Part shown: positions 1 to 11,639 of the stretch, piece after piece
How positions within the stretch are numbered: the first letter of the stretch is position 1
Layout: each line of letters starts with the position of its first letter
Source of the DNA: Xylogone sp. PMI_703
Lineage: Eukaryota; Ascomycota; Leotiomycetes
NCBI GenBank assembly: GCA_021399445.1
Contig: JAJTUQ010000007.1
Location: 744,001-808,000 of the forward strand
Direction: 5' to 3'
DNA length: 64,000 nt
Made by a program: the position numbers and the translations under genes
The notes under the pieces: generated by a model
Databases searched by the model: none
What the model was told of the DNA's origin: nothing
The model's input: only the letters and a program-made list of their open reading frames with translations

Positions 1-18
1 TGTTAATTTAAGCTATAG

Positions 19-2039
19 CCGTTGAAAGGCAAAGCATTGCTGAGAAAATCAAAGCCCATGGCGCAGACTACGAGGGTGATCTAACAAAACGTATTACGCA
101 CTTAATATCTTTCCGCACTGAAGGCGCCAAATACAAAGCTGCCAGGACGTGGGGGTTGAATATCGTCTCAATAGAGTGGCTGAATGACAGCTTAGAAAGA
201 GGAATGATTCTGGACGAGAAGCTCTATGATCCGGCAATTTCGGAGGACCAAAGAGGGAAAGATGCATGGGACCGCTCGAAACCAAGGAGAACATCTCTGG
301 GCAAGAGATCACGCGAGGACATGTCTACAAGTTTCGAAGATGGGAAGAGGAAGCTCCGGAGGACAGCGAGCACAAAACTGAACAGCCAGAATGAGGGCAT
401 ATGGGGTGATATTGTCGGTGCAGGACCGGCCATACAGGTTTCGCGAAGTATGGTGTGGGAAAGGCCGGAGAGGGAAAGCGTTCGACGTTCTGAATCAATT
501 GAGAAGCCTAAACGACCATCTACTCTACGCAATATACAACCGACAGATGACATTGAGGCGGTTCCTCAAGGAATATTTGCTAGATGCAGCTTCTATGTTT
601 TCGGCTTCACTCCCGCTCGAACTCAGGTCTTAAGGGATCATTTAGTGCCACACGATGGAGAGGTATTGGACAGTCCCGACGGGCTAATAAAAGCTTCAAA
701 AAAGGACGCCATAACCCGATTATTTGCCATTATACCTCATAATCTTCCCCAATCGAAATATCCATCGCTTCCTTCGATAGATAAACCGGTGCAGTGGATA
801 ACTGAGTGGTGGGTTGAACGATGTCTGCATCACAAGAGATTCCTCGATCCCTTAGATCATGTGGTTGGGAGGCCATTTCCTATATTTCCTATTGAAACAT
901 TCAAGGATATGATTATATCAACGTCGGGATTTAGTGGGATAGACCTTCGTCATGTCAAAGAAGCATCGCAGCTTCTCGGTGCCACTTATAGTGAAGATTT
1001 TACTCCGAAATCCTCTGTTTTGGTAGCAAAAAATGAACAAGGCTTAAGAAAAGATAAATCAGATCATGCGCGGCAATGGAAGGTTCCAATTGTGACCTCA
1101 AGTTGGCTCTGGGATTCCATTACTCAAGGTATACGATTAGAGCTTCAAGGTTATCGACTAGGAGATTACTCCATAAAGGCCGATATCTCAAATCAGGAGA
1201 AGCCTCGGCCAGAGAGCAAAGACTCCAACAGAAAGGAAGAGATGTCCGGCACGAAGACTGTCTCCAAAACAATCGAGAGTGCCGCACAACCACGTTCGCA
1301 TTCATATTCTCCCAAACCAGAACCCACCGACACCGCAACTTTCACTTCCATTGACACATTAATCATCAATAGAGACGAAGAAGAGGAAGATCAAAAGGAG
1401 GAGCCCGGTACAGAATCTCCACCAACGGCAGAAAACCCTCTTGCCACAGACGAGCTATCAAACAAATCTGAGCCACTATCAGAGATCCAAAGTAATTCAC
1501 CCAAAAGACCAACCCCAAAACCAGAAACCCTCCCGAAAATCCCACCTCAAGACATTGAAAACGCCATCTCTAACCTCCTAGCAAAAACAAAGACTATTTC
1601 CGCACATGATACCCCCGAAGAGAACCGTCGCCGTGGCGGGAAGCGCATCCTCGGCCGAGCAACAAGCAATGTTTCAACCGGCTCAACCAGCCTCTCTCGC
1701 GCAACATCCGTAGACTCTACAGCCACACATGGTAATGCAGTTGAGTGGAACTCCCTATCTGGTCAGATAAAGTTCCAAGGGGCGGATGGAGACAGAGGAC
1801 CAAGTGCTACTGAGAACGAGGAAGAGAACCAGCCTCCTCTGACGCAGATCCAATACGATGATCCCGATAGTAAAGAGTTCAAAGAACGAGTCATGGCTAG
1901 GATGAGAGGGGAGAAAGTAGACACGAAGAAGAGAGAGAAAGCCATGACGATTGGGGATGTAGCGGAGTGGTCGAAGGCGAGTGGTGCGAGACGGAGCGCG
2001 CGGGATAGGACGGGGAGGGAGCGGGTAGGGTACAGATGA
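19..2039 (+). CDS. Dpb11/Rad4(Cut5)/TopBP1-like BRCT protein, C-terminal part
   Basis: This is the last exon of a gene whose 5' end lies outside the window; the frame is open from an acceptor-like TAG near position 18. It encodes at least three BRCT repeats. One is cut by the window edge and has the typical DLTKRITHLI and WLNDSLERG motifs (about 60-200). A second spans about 560-880 and ends with WITEWWVERCLH. A third spans about 895-1170 and ends with TSSWLWDSI. The remaining ~290 residues are low-complexity, rich in S, T, E, P and K, with a basic C-terminus. Multi-BRCT proteins of this type are phosphopeptide-binding scaffolds that link CDK-phosphorylated initiation factors and the 9-1-1 clamp to replication origin firing and the S-phase checkpoint in the nucleus. 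The order of repeats and long acidic tail fit Dpb11/Rad4 better than Rtt107 or Brc1, but without the N-terminal BRCTs this is an inference. Confidence 0.75.
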
Positions 2040-2441
2040 TAGATTACGATTTGCGATTTGGATAATGGGCGATGTAATGAGCTTTCTGGGTTGGCTTAGT
2101 CATGACGGGATGTAAAAGTAATTGGATGCTAGAATCATGAAACATATAAACACTATGTTCCTTTCCTGTCAGATTTCGACGTGAGATCAGGGGCACTATT
2201 TCAACAGATATAACGCCATCCTGACAGCTTAGTTGACACTCGAAGCAGATTGTCCCTGCGAATACTTTCATCTACAGCATCCACCAAGATATTCACACTC
2301 AATTTAAGGATTTTATAATGGGTACAGGTACGTTTAAGAGGATTGGTAAGGCTAGGCGGTACCTGGTTCGTCTTCACTATAAACCGTACTGCCAAGTAAC
2401 CCTGAGGAAAGATGAGGGTGCTTAATATCACTACATGTATT
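2040..2441. other. Gene-free 3'-3' spacer
   Basis: Stretch between two convergent genes. It presumably holds the two 3' untranslated regions. I see no coding frame or RNA gene in it. Confidence 0.6.
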
Positions 2442-3657
2442 TTACAGCACTTTCAGAGTAATAAGCTCCATGGGAGCATTCATATCTGTGTCCTTAAAGA
2501 GGCTCGTCTTATCATCCTCATTAAATGCAGGAACCCAAAACCATTCTTGGTATTCTCTGATCCCTTTGCCATCCCCTCTGTCAATGCTCTCTTCCATACC
2601 AATACTTTCTCTCATGTCAATGCTTTCCAACTCTTCTGCACCTTTGCGTCCAGTATCTTCTTCATCCTTAGGATCATCTTGAGTCTCATCTAACTTAGTC
2701 TTGCCCGTCGGGATAGCAAGTGCCCATCTCGCAAACAACTCGCGAGCAACGAGGTCCTTTTCTTTGAAATTGTAAAGCTTGGAGCGGTTGATAACGAACG
2801 TTCTCTCCCGGAAATAGGCTTGTAGGAAACGCCCGTGCTGTGGTCCCATCACAGACAACATTAGAATCTGGAACGTGATATTAACTTCCAAATACTCGGA
2901 GTGTAAGAAGATCATATGATGAGAGGAGGGCAACCTACAGGTATATTGACATGCTCACCCAAGTCACCAAATTTGAGATACCAAAGCATAATACGTACTA
3001 TGTTGAGTACTTCAGCACGTAGAAGTCTCTCATCCCCTTCATCGACGTTGATATGCATCATGCACTGCAAATGAGGACAATCTGCTTTCTTGGTAATGCG
3101 ATGTAGTTCCCAGGCTGGAATTCTGGTATCATACAAGTCTCGATGTTCCTCGTACTTATCTAGACAATATTATTAATGAGAAGGTGAGTGATTTTCTCGG
3201 AGAAAGTGAAAGGTGTAATTAATGGGGTAACATACTCTAAACACCTCCATGGCTCTTTGCGAGGGGGGCGAATATCCAGCATGCATTCGCTCAAGTATCC
3301 TTTAAAATAATGGAGGAGGCCCAGTGTGCGGTCTCGTGTACGGACTATAGGGATTGTGAGTACTGACTTGCGATCGTACCTTGGATATTCCCGTCCTATT
3401 AGATCGTCATCGGGAGAAGGGAGATTATCTGGATATGGAGTAAAGAAGCAAGGCTCAGCCGGGGAATTAAGATCCAGGGACGGGCTTTCATCGACGGAAA
3501 TCTTCAGCTTGGCACAGTCATTTGGTTCTATCCTGATCTTCTGAAGATTGAGCAGTCGTTTTTCTAGCCTTCGCATTGCATTGCGGTGGCCACGTCTCCT
3601 GCATTCGGTCGGTGAGTCTTCTTTCTTGCTTGCTGCCGTTGCAGGAAGGCTAGCCAT
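2442..3657 (-). CDS. Hypothetical fungal protein, multi-exon
   Basis: Not recognised. Exon 1 runs from ATG at 3657 (MASLPATAASKKED) to a GTATGT donor at 3235, and is basic then acidic, with the motif PFTFSEK lying beyond the donor. Exon 2 is near 3159-2939 (LYDTRIPAWELH through GDLGEHVNIP). A 44-nt intron (2938-2895) joins it in phase to exon 3, 2894-2442 (YLEVNITFQILMLS to TLKVL). The C-terminal 60 residues are strongly acidic with a repeated SID/SIG motif (ESIDMRESIGMEESIDRG). The exon 1/exon 2 junction does not close: donor at 3235 leaves two bases while acceptor 3160 needs one, so the model is off by one nucleotide or uses a non-consensus GTTACC donor at 3231. No signal peptide or membrane segment is seen. 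It resembles the poorly characterised proteins common in Leotiomycete genomes; function unknown. Confidence 0.55.
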
Positions 3658-4658
3658 CGTCACCCCTTGATCAGCAGGTGTCGTGATTTGCTAGGGCTGT
3701 AAAGCCTTGAGTTGCTCTACGCTGGATATGGAACTGGATATGCGTAATTGCACTTATTTCTAGACTGAGATGATGATGCAGTGAAGTGTGAAGCTGTGGC
3801 GTGAGTGAGGCTCGACCAGATCCCCTATTTCTATGGTTGTGATCTCGGAACCACATTCCCTTTGATAGAAGGCTCCTATGGACGAGATCATATTTATTGA
3901 AGGTATAGAAGTTAGCTGAGAAGCATCTCCGAAGCGTCCAGGGAAGCTGTATGATATTCTACATCATCACCGGAGTATGAATGAGAAGGCGTAGGCTTAT
4001 TATTCATTATCTACGTTTAATTCTTAGCTCCAGTGTTCAAAGTTTAACCTTATATGTATCACCTACCGTCATCGCACCTATTAACATGATAGTGAATATT
4101 GCACAGCAAAAGATTGAATCACCAAAAGTAACGTAAGCTTCCTAGGTTTTTGTTATGCCAACACGGAATATGAACCAATGGTCGAACTTTCAACCGGCGG
4201 GAGGCTTCAACATTATTATTGAAATGAATTACATTTTCAGAGTTCAGAGAGTATTCCTTCCTGATTTAACACTTACCATAGCAGAGAGACAGAAAACGAG
4301 AGAAATTATAATTACTTGTTTATATTTCTCTCCAAACAAAAGCGAATATATAAAACAAGAAGAATACTTTCCTAAATACGAGCGTTGATATATGTGCGCA
4401 CCTACGATGTCTGCACCCCCTGCCCCCTTTTCCAATCTTGAGTTATCTCATGCTTATAGAGCATATAAGAGAAGTGAGGTAAATTACTGTAATCTCTAGG
4501 AGAAGATGTAGCACTCCTAGCAGTTAGTCATAGTCAAATTAAGTATGTCAAGATTACCGCTAAATCAATGGAAGCTTAATCTCTATTTTAATTGTCTATA
4601 ACTCCATGGTGAACCCAAAAACACACAAATGTGAATCGAAGTAGCCCAAGCTCAAAGC
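3658..4658. other. Gene-free AT-rich spacer
   Basis: About 1 kb between two minus-strand genes: the promoter of the upstream-facing hypothetical gene and the 3' region of the adenosine-deaminase-like gene. It is AT-rich around 3.9-4.6 kb and I see no coding frame, tRNA or repeat. Confidence 0.6.
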
Positions 4659-6170
4659 TCAAGTCCACATTATCCTCCTTAGCCTCTCCTTCTCCTCCTC
4701 GCTTCCGAAGATCTTATCAATACCGCTCCTGGCAAGCTCACAAAGCTCTTCTCTTCCCAGGTCGAAATGTCGAGCAATCAGGGCGTACTCATTCGACAGC
4801 GGGCTTCCGAATACTCCAACGTCATCGGTCTAGTAGTGATTACAATTAGCCCAAGACATAAAGTTGTGTATATTTTCTACCATAGCAAGAAAGAGAGGAA
4901 GTGTAAAAGAAGAGAGTAAAAAAATGGGAGATCTTAATTGTGAGGGAAGACATACACATAACGTAACAGGGCACCCTCTCCCCCACCACCACCCGAAATG
5001 ATGATCCCCAAACGACCCTGTAATCATCCTCGCATGCACATTACAACTCAAGCACAACTCCAGCCCCAACCGCCTCCTCTCAATCTCCTCCTTCACGTGC
5101 TCCGGCACATTAATCACATGACCGATCCGATCTGGCTCGTATGATAGCAACGTCCACAACTCCTCCTCGCTGGACGACGGAGGGGACTCCGCAAAATGGA
5201 TTGTGATCTTTAGACCATTCTCCTTGGCCTTCTTGAATGCCGGCGCGAAGATTGAGATGTCACCTTGGGCCGGATCGCCGCAGAGATCGATTCCTACGAC
5301 GCCACGAGAGCGGTAGGTTAGTGCTAGGTCGACGACGGATAGAGCGGTGGAGAGGTCGTTGCGGCGGTCAATGGAGAGGATGAGGTTTGTCTTCATGGGA
5401 GTCTTTGTGGATGTTGAAGAGGATATAGAAAAGTCTGAGATGCACTTGAGTATGGTTTGGACGTAGTCATCCTTGGTGATGTTTGCTGTTGGGATAGCGC
5501 GAGGAGTGGTTCTGAGCTCAAGGTAGACAACGCCGTCGGCTTGGAAGCCCTGGAGGACAGAGTTTGTGCTATAGATGATGGAGTCGAGGTCGTTGCAAAG
5601 GTTGTATATGTAGGTGGAAAAGAGAGGGAAGAAGCTGTGAGGTAGGGAAGAAGTATGAGAATGATGAGGACGAATATATTAAAGAATACTAGATACGGAA
5701 AATACCTGCACCAAGGAGGATTCTTGACGCAGTCGAGATTGAAGGAAGCTAGCAAGAGATTACACTTACGTTTCTATGTCGTAGTCGAACTTATCTGCAG
5801 GCATTTCCACGAGAGGGTCCTCCAGCTGGATCTCCCCATTTGCTTTTCTCTTCAGCCATATTTCATGGAGGCATTGCCGGCTGATGCTGCCACTTAGATG
5901 GGCGTGTAACTAGACAATTGAAGAACATCTGTACTCAGCCTTGTTATGAGATTGTCTCGTATTGTATGTGCCTGCAATTTCTATACAATGAATTTGCTAA
6001 CATCTAGCACCACAAGATAGTGATCACAATAGACTTTGCTATATTCGAGATGTAATATCTGTCTCCTGGACAGATACAGAGAGTAAAACACAGCATCTAT
6101 CTAACAATTCTGAACAGAGCATCATCTCTTATTGACTCACCTCTATTTTGGGCATGGATACGAAGTCCAT
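4659..6170 (-). CDS. Adenosine deaminase-like protein (ADAL/MAPDA type), 4 exons
   Basis: Exons 6170-6141, 5909-5770, 5634-4956 and 4829-4659 join in phase to give 339 residues; an in-frame ATG at 6188 would add six. It is a metal-dependent amidohydrolase of the adenosine/AMP deaminase family. Visible family motifs are ELHAHLSGSI split across the first intron (metal-binding HxH), LSIDRR, VVGIDLCGDP, ITIHFAE (metal/catalytic region), RIGHVINVP, LELCLSCNV and the metal/catalytic TDDVGVFGSP at the start of exon 4. The GIDLCGDP and HHFGWWW segments are characteristic of ADAL, whose known members deaminate N6-substituted AMP such as N6-methyl-AMP to IMP, rather than of free adenosine deaminases. 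The enzyme is expected to be cytosolic. It faces away from the G-beta gene. All key residues look intact. Assignment to the family is firm; the exact substrate is inferred. Confidence 0.9.
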
Positions 6171-7732
6171 TGCTGCGGGGTCCAACATTGGGAAATGCAA
6201 CAGTTGTATGATTTTGCTTGGGATATGCTGACAGATAATTGCAATCAAAATCGGAATGGACGGAAGTGCAAGAGAGCTTATTAATGCTAGGAAGACTGAG
6301 CAGATGATGCTGCGATAGCCTATGTAATCGCGATACGGAGATACTTCCACGAATTACGATGGTGGTGAGGCTTGAGACGATGTTCCGTGCAAGATTGAAC
6401 AGGGAGGCCCGAGCAGGCCTGGCTGCAGTAGTTGTTGCCTCATCCCGCTACACAGAAGTGAAAGAGCCCATCCTACTGGATACACAGTACACGCCGCGCG
6501 CCAGCACGACACGGCTGCTCCACCAACTGCCCGCCAACCCGGATGAGAGCCGTAATTGGGATTCGGTAGCAAGAATAGGGATAAGGGGAAGACTTCTCCT
6601 GTCCTGTCTATTTCTTGTGCAACGCAGCAGTCAGGAGGATTTTTCTGACACGGACGCGACAGATTCCACAATGGAAACTGTGGAAGCTCTAGATTTGTTC
6701 CTTGGGTGACATTTCTCCTGAACAGACAATGTACGGTCCCCACCTATATTATCAATGCTGTGTTCCCCCATCACCTGTTGCGGGCGTCATTTAATCAGCA
6801 GGGTCGTAGCGCACAGTCTCTCCGGGCTGCCAGCACCAGCAGAAGGCGAGATTATTCTTGGGACAGCCGCTAGAATAAGAGGTGGAGGTTCTGGCGCATC
6901 CCAGCTCAGGGGTGAGACGGCAGATGGAAAGCATCGAAGACTCGCGCCCCCCAAACGCAATAATTTCCGAAGCACCCAAGCTCTGCGCGTCATGGGGCTC
7001 CAAGGTTCATTGACCACCAACGTCTCGAAAATTCCCCTTCCCAAGTCCGGCACACGGCCGATATTGCTTACACAGTACTTACGGTGCTTCTACACTGCGT
7101 ACGCGATATTGCTTGCTCATCAGCATCGAAAGAATTCACCTCGACCTTCCCTAATCGTACGGGCCACCTTGAGAATTGTTTGGATGCAGATGTGCCATGG
7201 CTGGGGGCATTATTGATACTGGAATGCCGGCGGTAATCCGCACAAGACTTGTTGCGGACGTGGTTTTGTCTAGGACCCGGTTCTCGCAGGCTTGGTTCGA
7301 TCGAAGTTCTCCCACTGTTCCCCTTCCTGTTGTCACCACCATCCAGAAAAGGAAGAGAGCGCTCCGAAAGAGGTAAACTACCGGTAGGGTCCTTGCAGCA
7401 TGCAATCTTGCACCGTTGGAAATGTGCAGTGCCGTCATGATAGTTACAGCTATTAATATGGATTTTGCTCGGCCAGGAGTCACGGGGAGAGCAAGTGTCG
7501 TCTACTGTGCTGTACGTGGACGGGAGGAGCAGCATAGCCGTTGCTGAAAGCTAGAGCACAGACAGAGGATGTCGTTTCCTTCTAGGTTAGATGCGGAAAG
7601 GCCACCAGATAGGTACGCTACGGTAGCACTGCGGGACTGCCGTGACTCTGACAGGATCATTATTATCGTGCTGATGATATTATTTTCTTTTTTTCTTTGG
7701 GTGTTGAATCTTCTCATCAACCTACGCGGTCC

Positions 7733-7740
7733 GGTACGGT
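7733..7740. repeat. GGTACGGT motif copy
   Basis: One of the recurrent TACGG-type motifs in the gene-free block upstream of G beta, here as GTCCGGTACGGTCC. Confidence 0.5.
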
Positions 7741-8124
7741 CCCAGGACTGTGCTCACCCAATAGCCAGCTGGGAAAGGAAGGGCGTCTCAGCGTGCACCC
7801 ATGGCTGGGGGCGGAGGGTCGGGGAGACCAAACCGGGTCGATGGTAGAGCGGCAAGGCAAGCTAGTCCTAGAAGGGCAGCAGACAAGCAAGTCCCCAGTG
7901 CTGCAGGAGATGCTGGAAGCGAGTCCAAATCCGCGCTCGCCCTTGGGGCCTGGTGGATGCTTCTTCCGGCCCTATCTGCACGGTCGAGGGGCTGCTAGAA
8001 GAGCTTCCTTGACGTCGAGATACGATCCGGTACGATTTCTGTTTTTGGGAGCTGGAGGCACAATAATGGCGATAGCATATCCTCTACCGTCCTCACCTAC
8101 CGGTGCCAAATACAGCACAATCCA

Positions 8125-8133
8125 GTACCGTAC
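8125..8133. repeat. GTACCGTAC motif copy
   Basis: Half of the longer GTACCGTACGGTAC palindrome, in the same upstream block. Confidence 0.5.
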
Positions 8134-8505
8134 TTTAGCTGCCGCCAGCCGATCAATAATGCATTGGATTAGGCTCTCAGACGGGTGGTGGAATGGGATC
8201 TTCGCAGCGAGCCGTCTCCCCAGACGGGTACACCTGGATCAAGGCTTAATGATGGCTTGGGGAGAGAGGGGCTGCGTAGGAAGAAGAAAAGCACGTACAA
8301 CGGGAGAGCAAAAAGGTAGCGTCTCCATTCCTTTTTGTAGATAGAGTTGGCGGGGCGGCTTGATGGAGAAAGCAAAGAATACAGTTGCAGCACAGCGCTG
8401 TACAGCACCGTATTTGCAGCCAATCTTGCGGGGCCAGTAAGGAAGAAAAAAAAGACCCCTTTGGTCAAACAGAAGCTGAACTGGATCTGTGGATGCAGCA
8501 CAGCA

Positions 8506-8514
8506 GTACGGTAC
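8506..8514. repeat. GTACGGTAC motif copy
   Basis: Opposite half of the same palindrome, embedded in a CAGCACAGCAG...CAGTGCTGTAG context that itself can pair. Confidence 0.5.
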
Positions 8515-9253
8515 AGTGCTGTAGAGGCTGGTCGACCTGAGTCCGCTGCGCAATGGGGGGCGCCCGGGGGACGCAGCACCAGAGCCGGCACTCACCATCT
8601 AGCATCTGCCCAGCGGCGCATTCCTAATACGGATCCTCCTAGCTGCACAGCACAGCACTTGGAGCTCTCGTGCCACAGCGACTCCCTACCCAGAGAGGCA
8701 GCAAGCTCCAGACCCAATGTAGATGTCAACGGAGATGGAATTTATGGAAGCAGCAATCTGGCAAACCCAATACTGCACTGTAACACGCTGATCGTGGGCC
8801 ACCAGCAGCAACGGCAGCAACAGGAGCGACAACGTATTTTAGCTCCAGGATACGCAGCGGATGGGGTCCAAGAGTTGAGTAGGGATGCGACGGGCAGCAG
8901 CAGGGCCAGGACGAAGAGGGCAAAAGAGAGAAGATGGCCCCAATGCGGATTTATAATTCGTCGCACTGCGGCCACTACCGTCTGTATCAATTTCGCCTCA
9001 GGTTCACGCAGCTGTATCTGGCGCGTCCCCTAATCCCCATCCCTGTGGCTGGTTGTCGAGGTTGTGCTGGTGTTGAACCCCCCTCGTCGCGCCCAGCCGG
9101 TCCTTTCTTGGGCCCTCGCATATCTTGGGTCCTCTGGCTTGCCTGTTCTGCGTCTCTTTCCCTCGCCGAGCGAGCCCCCGGACCAAGATTAGGATCAGGA
9201 TCAGGATCACTCAGAATCGCGAGAGTCAAGCGGCGGCGCACTGTAACCGTCTG

Positions 9254-9267
9254 GTACCGTACGGTAC
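9254..9267. repeat. Perfect 14-nt palindrome GTACCGTACGGTAC
   Basis: The sequence reads identically on both strands. It lies about 180 nt before the pyrimidine-rich start zone of the G-beta gene and is the longest exact copy of the motif in the window. Confidence 0.8.
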
Positions 9268-9439
9268 ACTGTGGGTTTGCTGGGCTGGTGGTGTGCTTTG
9301 GTGGTTGTGGGTTGTGGATGGTGCATACTGGCACGGTATTATTATGTGCCCCCTTCGTAAAACAGCAAAACCCCGTACGTTGTTGTGTAGGCCAGAAGGG
9401 CCAAAAAGAAGGGAGCTATCGACGATCTCGCATTTCAAC

Positions 9440-9560
9440 CACAACTGAGTGCCTGTTCTCTCTGGTTTTCTACTTTACTCTGTTTTATTTTTTATTCTAT
9501 TCTCTTCTATTCTGTTTCTTCCCTTGCTTACCCTCCTTTCGGTCGCCCTTCCTCGGTCGT
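9440..9560 (+). promoter_or_regulatory. Pyrimidine-rich core promoter of G-beta gene (probable)
   Basis: A long run of C/T on the plus strand with several TTTATT and TTCTATTCT segments. Such tracts mark transcription start zones in filamentous ascomycetes. If so, the G-beta transcript has a leader of roughly 0.7 kb. No TATA box is claimed. Confidence 0.4.
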
Positions 9561-10269
9561 TCTCTTGCTGGATTTGCTGCTTCATCACCAACAAAATCCC
9601 CATTGTTCATCCCTCCTAGCCCTCATCCCTCATTCCCTCTGCCAACGCCCTTTTTCCTGCTTCAACTCAGATAATTGAAACCACATCTCGCCGGACTCTC
9701 CTCGACGCAGCCAGTCAGCGAGGCGCAATCGAGCCGACTCCATCGACGGGGCGCCGAAGTTGCCTAGCATCGCCCACAGGTTCGCACTGCGCTGCGCTGC
9801 GCTAACGAGGCTAATTTGTGCACTCTCGGCTAACGGTCGTTAATCCCAAAGCTGCCAGGCCCAGTCCACTAATCCACGACCCATTCCGCTTCTCCTGCCC
9901 CATCCAATCTCGACGAACGCGCCGACCTTTGCATCTCCAATTGCTCCTCCAATTCTCATCCTTCCCATCCCGCCATCCACCGATTCTCACGACCTTCAGG
10001 TCCCGTCAATCGTGAGGAGCTCTTGCCATCGCCCTGGGACGAGAGTCTTTTTGCTGTCCACCATCCTCGCATCCTCTCTGCTCTCACTCGACTCGTTCGA
10101 CCAGACCGATCAACCTCACGGTTTCGGGGAGCTCTCTTCCGGCGCACGCCCCCCTAACTCATCGCGGCTGTGTGTTATTTTGGCGGTCGACCTCCTGTTC
10201 CCTTCCACCACCACCCGACCATCCATTTCATCGGATTTCATCAATTGATCCCATCGCTACCATATCACC

Positions 10270-11639
10270 ATGTCGAATGACGTATCGCCAGAGGCGATGC
10301 AATCGCGCATCCAGCAGGCTCGACGTGAAGCTGAGACACTGAAGGACCGGATAAAGCGCAAGAAGGATGAGTTAGCGGACGCTACGCGTAAGTAAAAACA
10401 TTTGTTCCATCCATCCATCCCGGAGCTGGATTGTGACCACCCCCTTTTGCTGGAGAATAATTGTTGGCTGACCATGGCCAAGTTTCGCAAATCGCGAGAG
10501 CTCAACAGGAGGCTCTCCCTAAGAATCAGATGATGAAGACGAGGAAGACCCTGAAGGGACATCTTGCCAAAATATATGCCATGCACTGGTCCACTGACCG
10601 ACGACATCTCGTATCGGCGTCACAGGATGGCAAGCTGATCATCTGGGACGCATACACGACCAACAAAGTTCACGCCATACCGCTACGCTCCTCATGGGTC
10701 ATGACCTGCGCGTATGCTCCAAGTGGAAACTACGTTGCTTGCGGTGGTCTTGACAACATCTGCTCCATCTACAACCTCAACTCGAATCGTGACGGACCAA
10801 CCCGCGTAGCCCGAGAGCTGTCGGGCCACTCTGGCTACCTCTCTTGCTGTCGATTTATTAATGATAGGAGCATCCTGACCTCCTCTGGAGATATGACCTG
10901 TATGAAATGGGATGTGGAGACTGGCTCCAAGGTGACTGAGTTCGCCGACCACCTTGGAGATGTAATGAGCATTAGCATTAACCCTACCAACCAAAACACA
11001 TTCGTTTCTGGAGCTTGCGATGCCTTCGCAAAGCTGTGGGATATCCGAGCCGGCAAGGCTGTCCAGACCTTCGCCGGACACGAGTCCGACATCAACGCCA
11101 TCCAATTCTTCCCAGATGGACACTCCTTCGTCACTGGTTCAGATGATGCAACCTGCCGATTATTCGATATCCGTGCCGATCGAGAGCTCAACCAATACGG
11201 CGTATGTCGACTCTTTTGATGAATATTTTTGAAGACTGGTTATGCTGACTAATTTGATAGAACGACTCCATCCTGTGTGGCATCACCTCTGTTGCTACCT
11301 CCGTGTCGGGCAGACTTCTCTTTGCCGGTTATGATGACTTTGAATGCAAGGTACGAATGCCTCTTCTGCTACCAATAGCTATAAAATTGCTTCGTAAAGG
11401 AAAAAACAAGTTGGACAGTTGCTGACATTTTTAATAGGTATGGGACATTACACGTGGAGAGAAGGTCGGTTCCTTGGTTGGCCACGATAACCGCGTTAGC
11501 TGCTTGGGTGTTAGCAATGATGGCATTAGTTTGTGCACGGGTTCTTGGGATTCTTTGGTAGGCATAATATCTGGGAGACCCCTTGTTCCACTATCTTGGC
11601 TAACCTGTATGTTTGTAGCTCAAAATCTGGGCTATGTAA
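10270..11639 (+). CDS. Heterotrimeric G protein beta subunit, 5 exons
   Basis: Exons 10270-10387, 10483-11201, 11261-11350, 11438-11557 and 11619-11639 join in phase to give 355 residues. The N-terminus ([21 protein letters not shown]) is the coiled-coil helix that pairs with G gamma. It is followed by seven WD40 repeats, e.g. [11 protein letters not shown]...[14 protein letters not shown]...[13 protein letters not shown]...[13 protein letters not shown]...[17 protein letters not shown], and the C-terminal SWDSLLKIWAM. This sequence matches the fungal canonical G beta group (SfaD, GNB-1, Cpgb-1) rather than the RACK1-like protein. With G alpha it relays pheromone, nutrient and stress signals at the plasma membrane, affecting cAMP/MAPK output, sporulation and virulence in known fungi. 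The last exon codes only six residues and the stop. The phosducin-like chaperone gene follows on the same strand. Confidence 0.97.

Larger units (their letters stand above)
6189..10269. other. Long gene-free block with G-beta leader at its end
   Basis: About 4 kb between the divergent ADAL and G-beta genes. From about 6.35 kb it is GC-richer than other spacers here and carries many chance open frames on both strands, none with recognisable protein features. It contains several copies of a TACGGTAC-type palindrome (see separate entries) and repeated short CAGCAC/CTGTAC strings near 8385-8520 and 8640-8660. From about 9440 the plus strand becomes strongly pyrimidine-rich, the usual look of a fungal core promoter/transcription start zone, so roughly 9.5-10.27 kb is probably the G-beta 5' leader. 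Confidence 0.6.

Noticed and set aside
3671..3856. 61-codon minus-strand frame upstream of the hypothetical gene
   Set aside because: His-rich short frame in the presumed leader; no donor joining it to the gene.
7285..7310. tRNA-like B box GGTTCGATCGA
   Set aside because: No matching A box or foldable cloverleaf around it.
7068..9674. Several long open frames on both strands (up to about 245 codons) upstream of G beta
   Set aside because: They overlap each other on both strands, have biased composition from GC-rich repeats, no domains and no splice-consistent extension; likely chance in GC-rich non-coding DNA.
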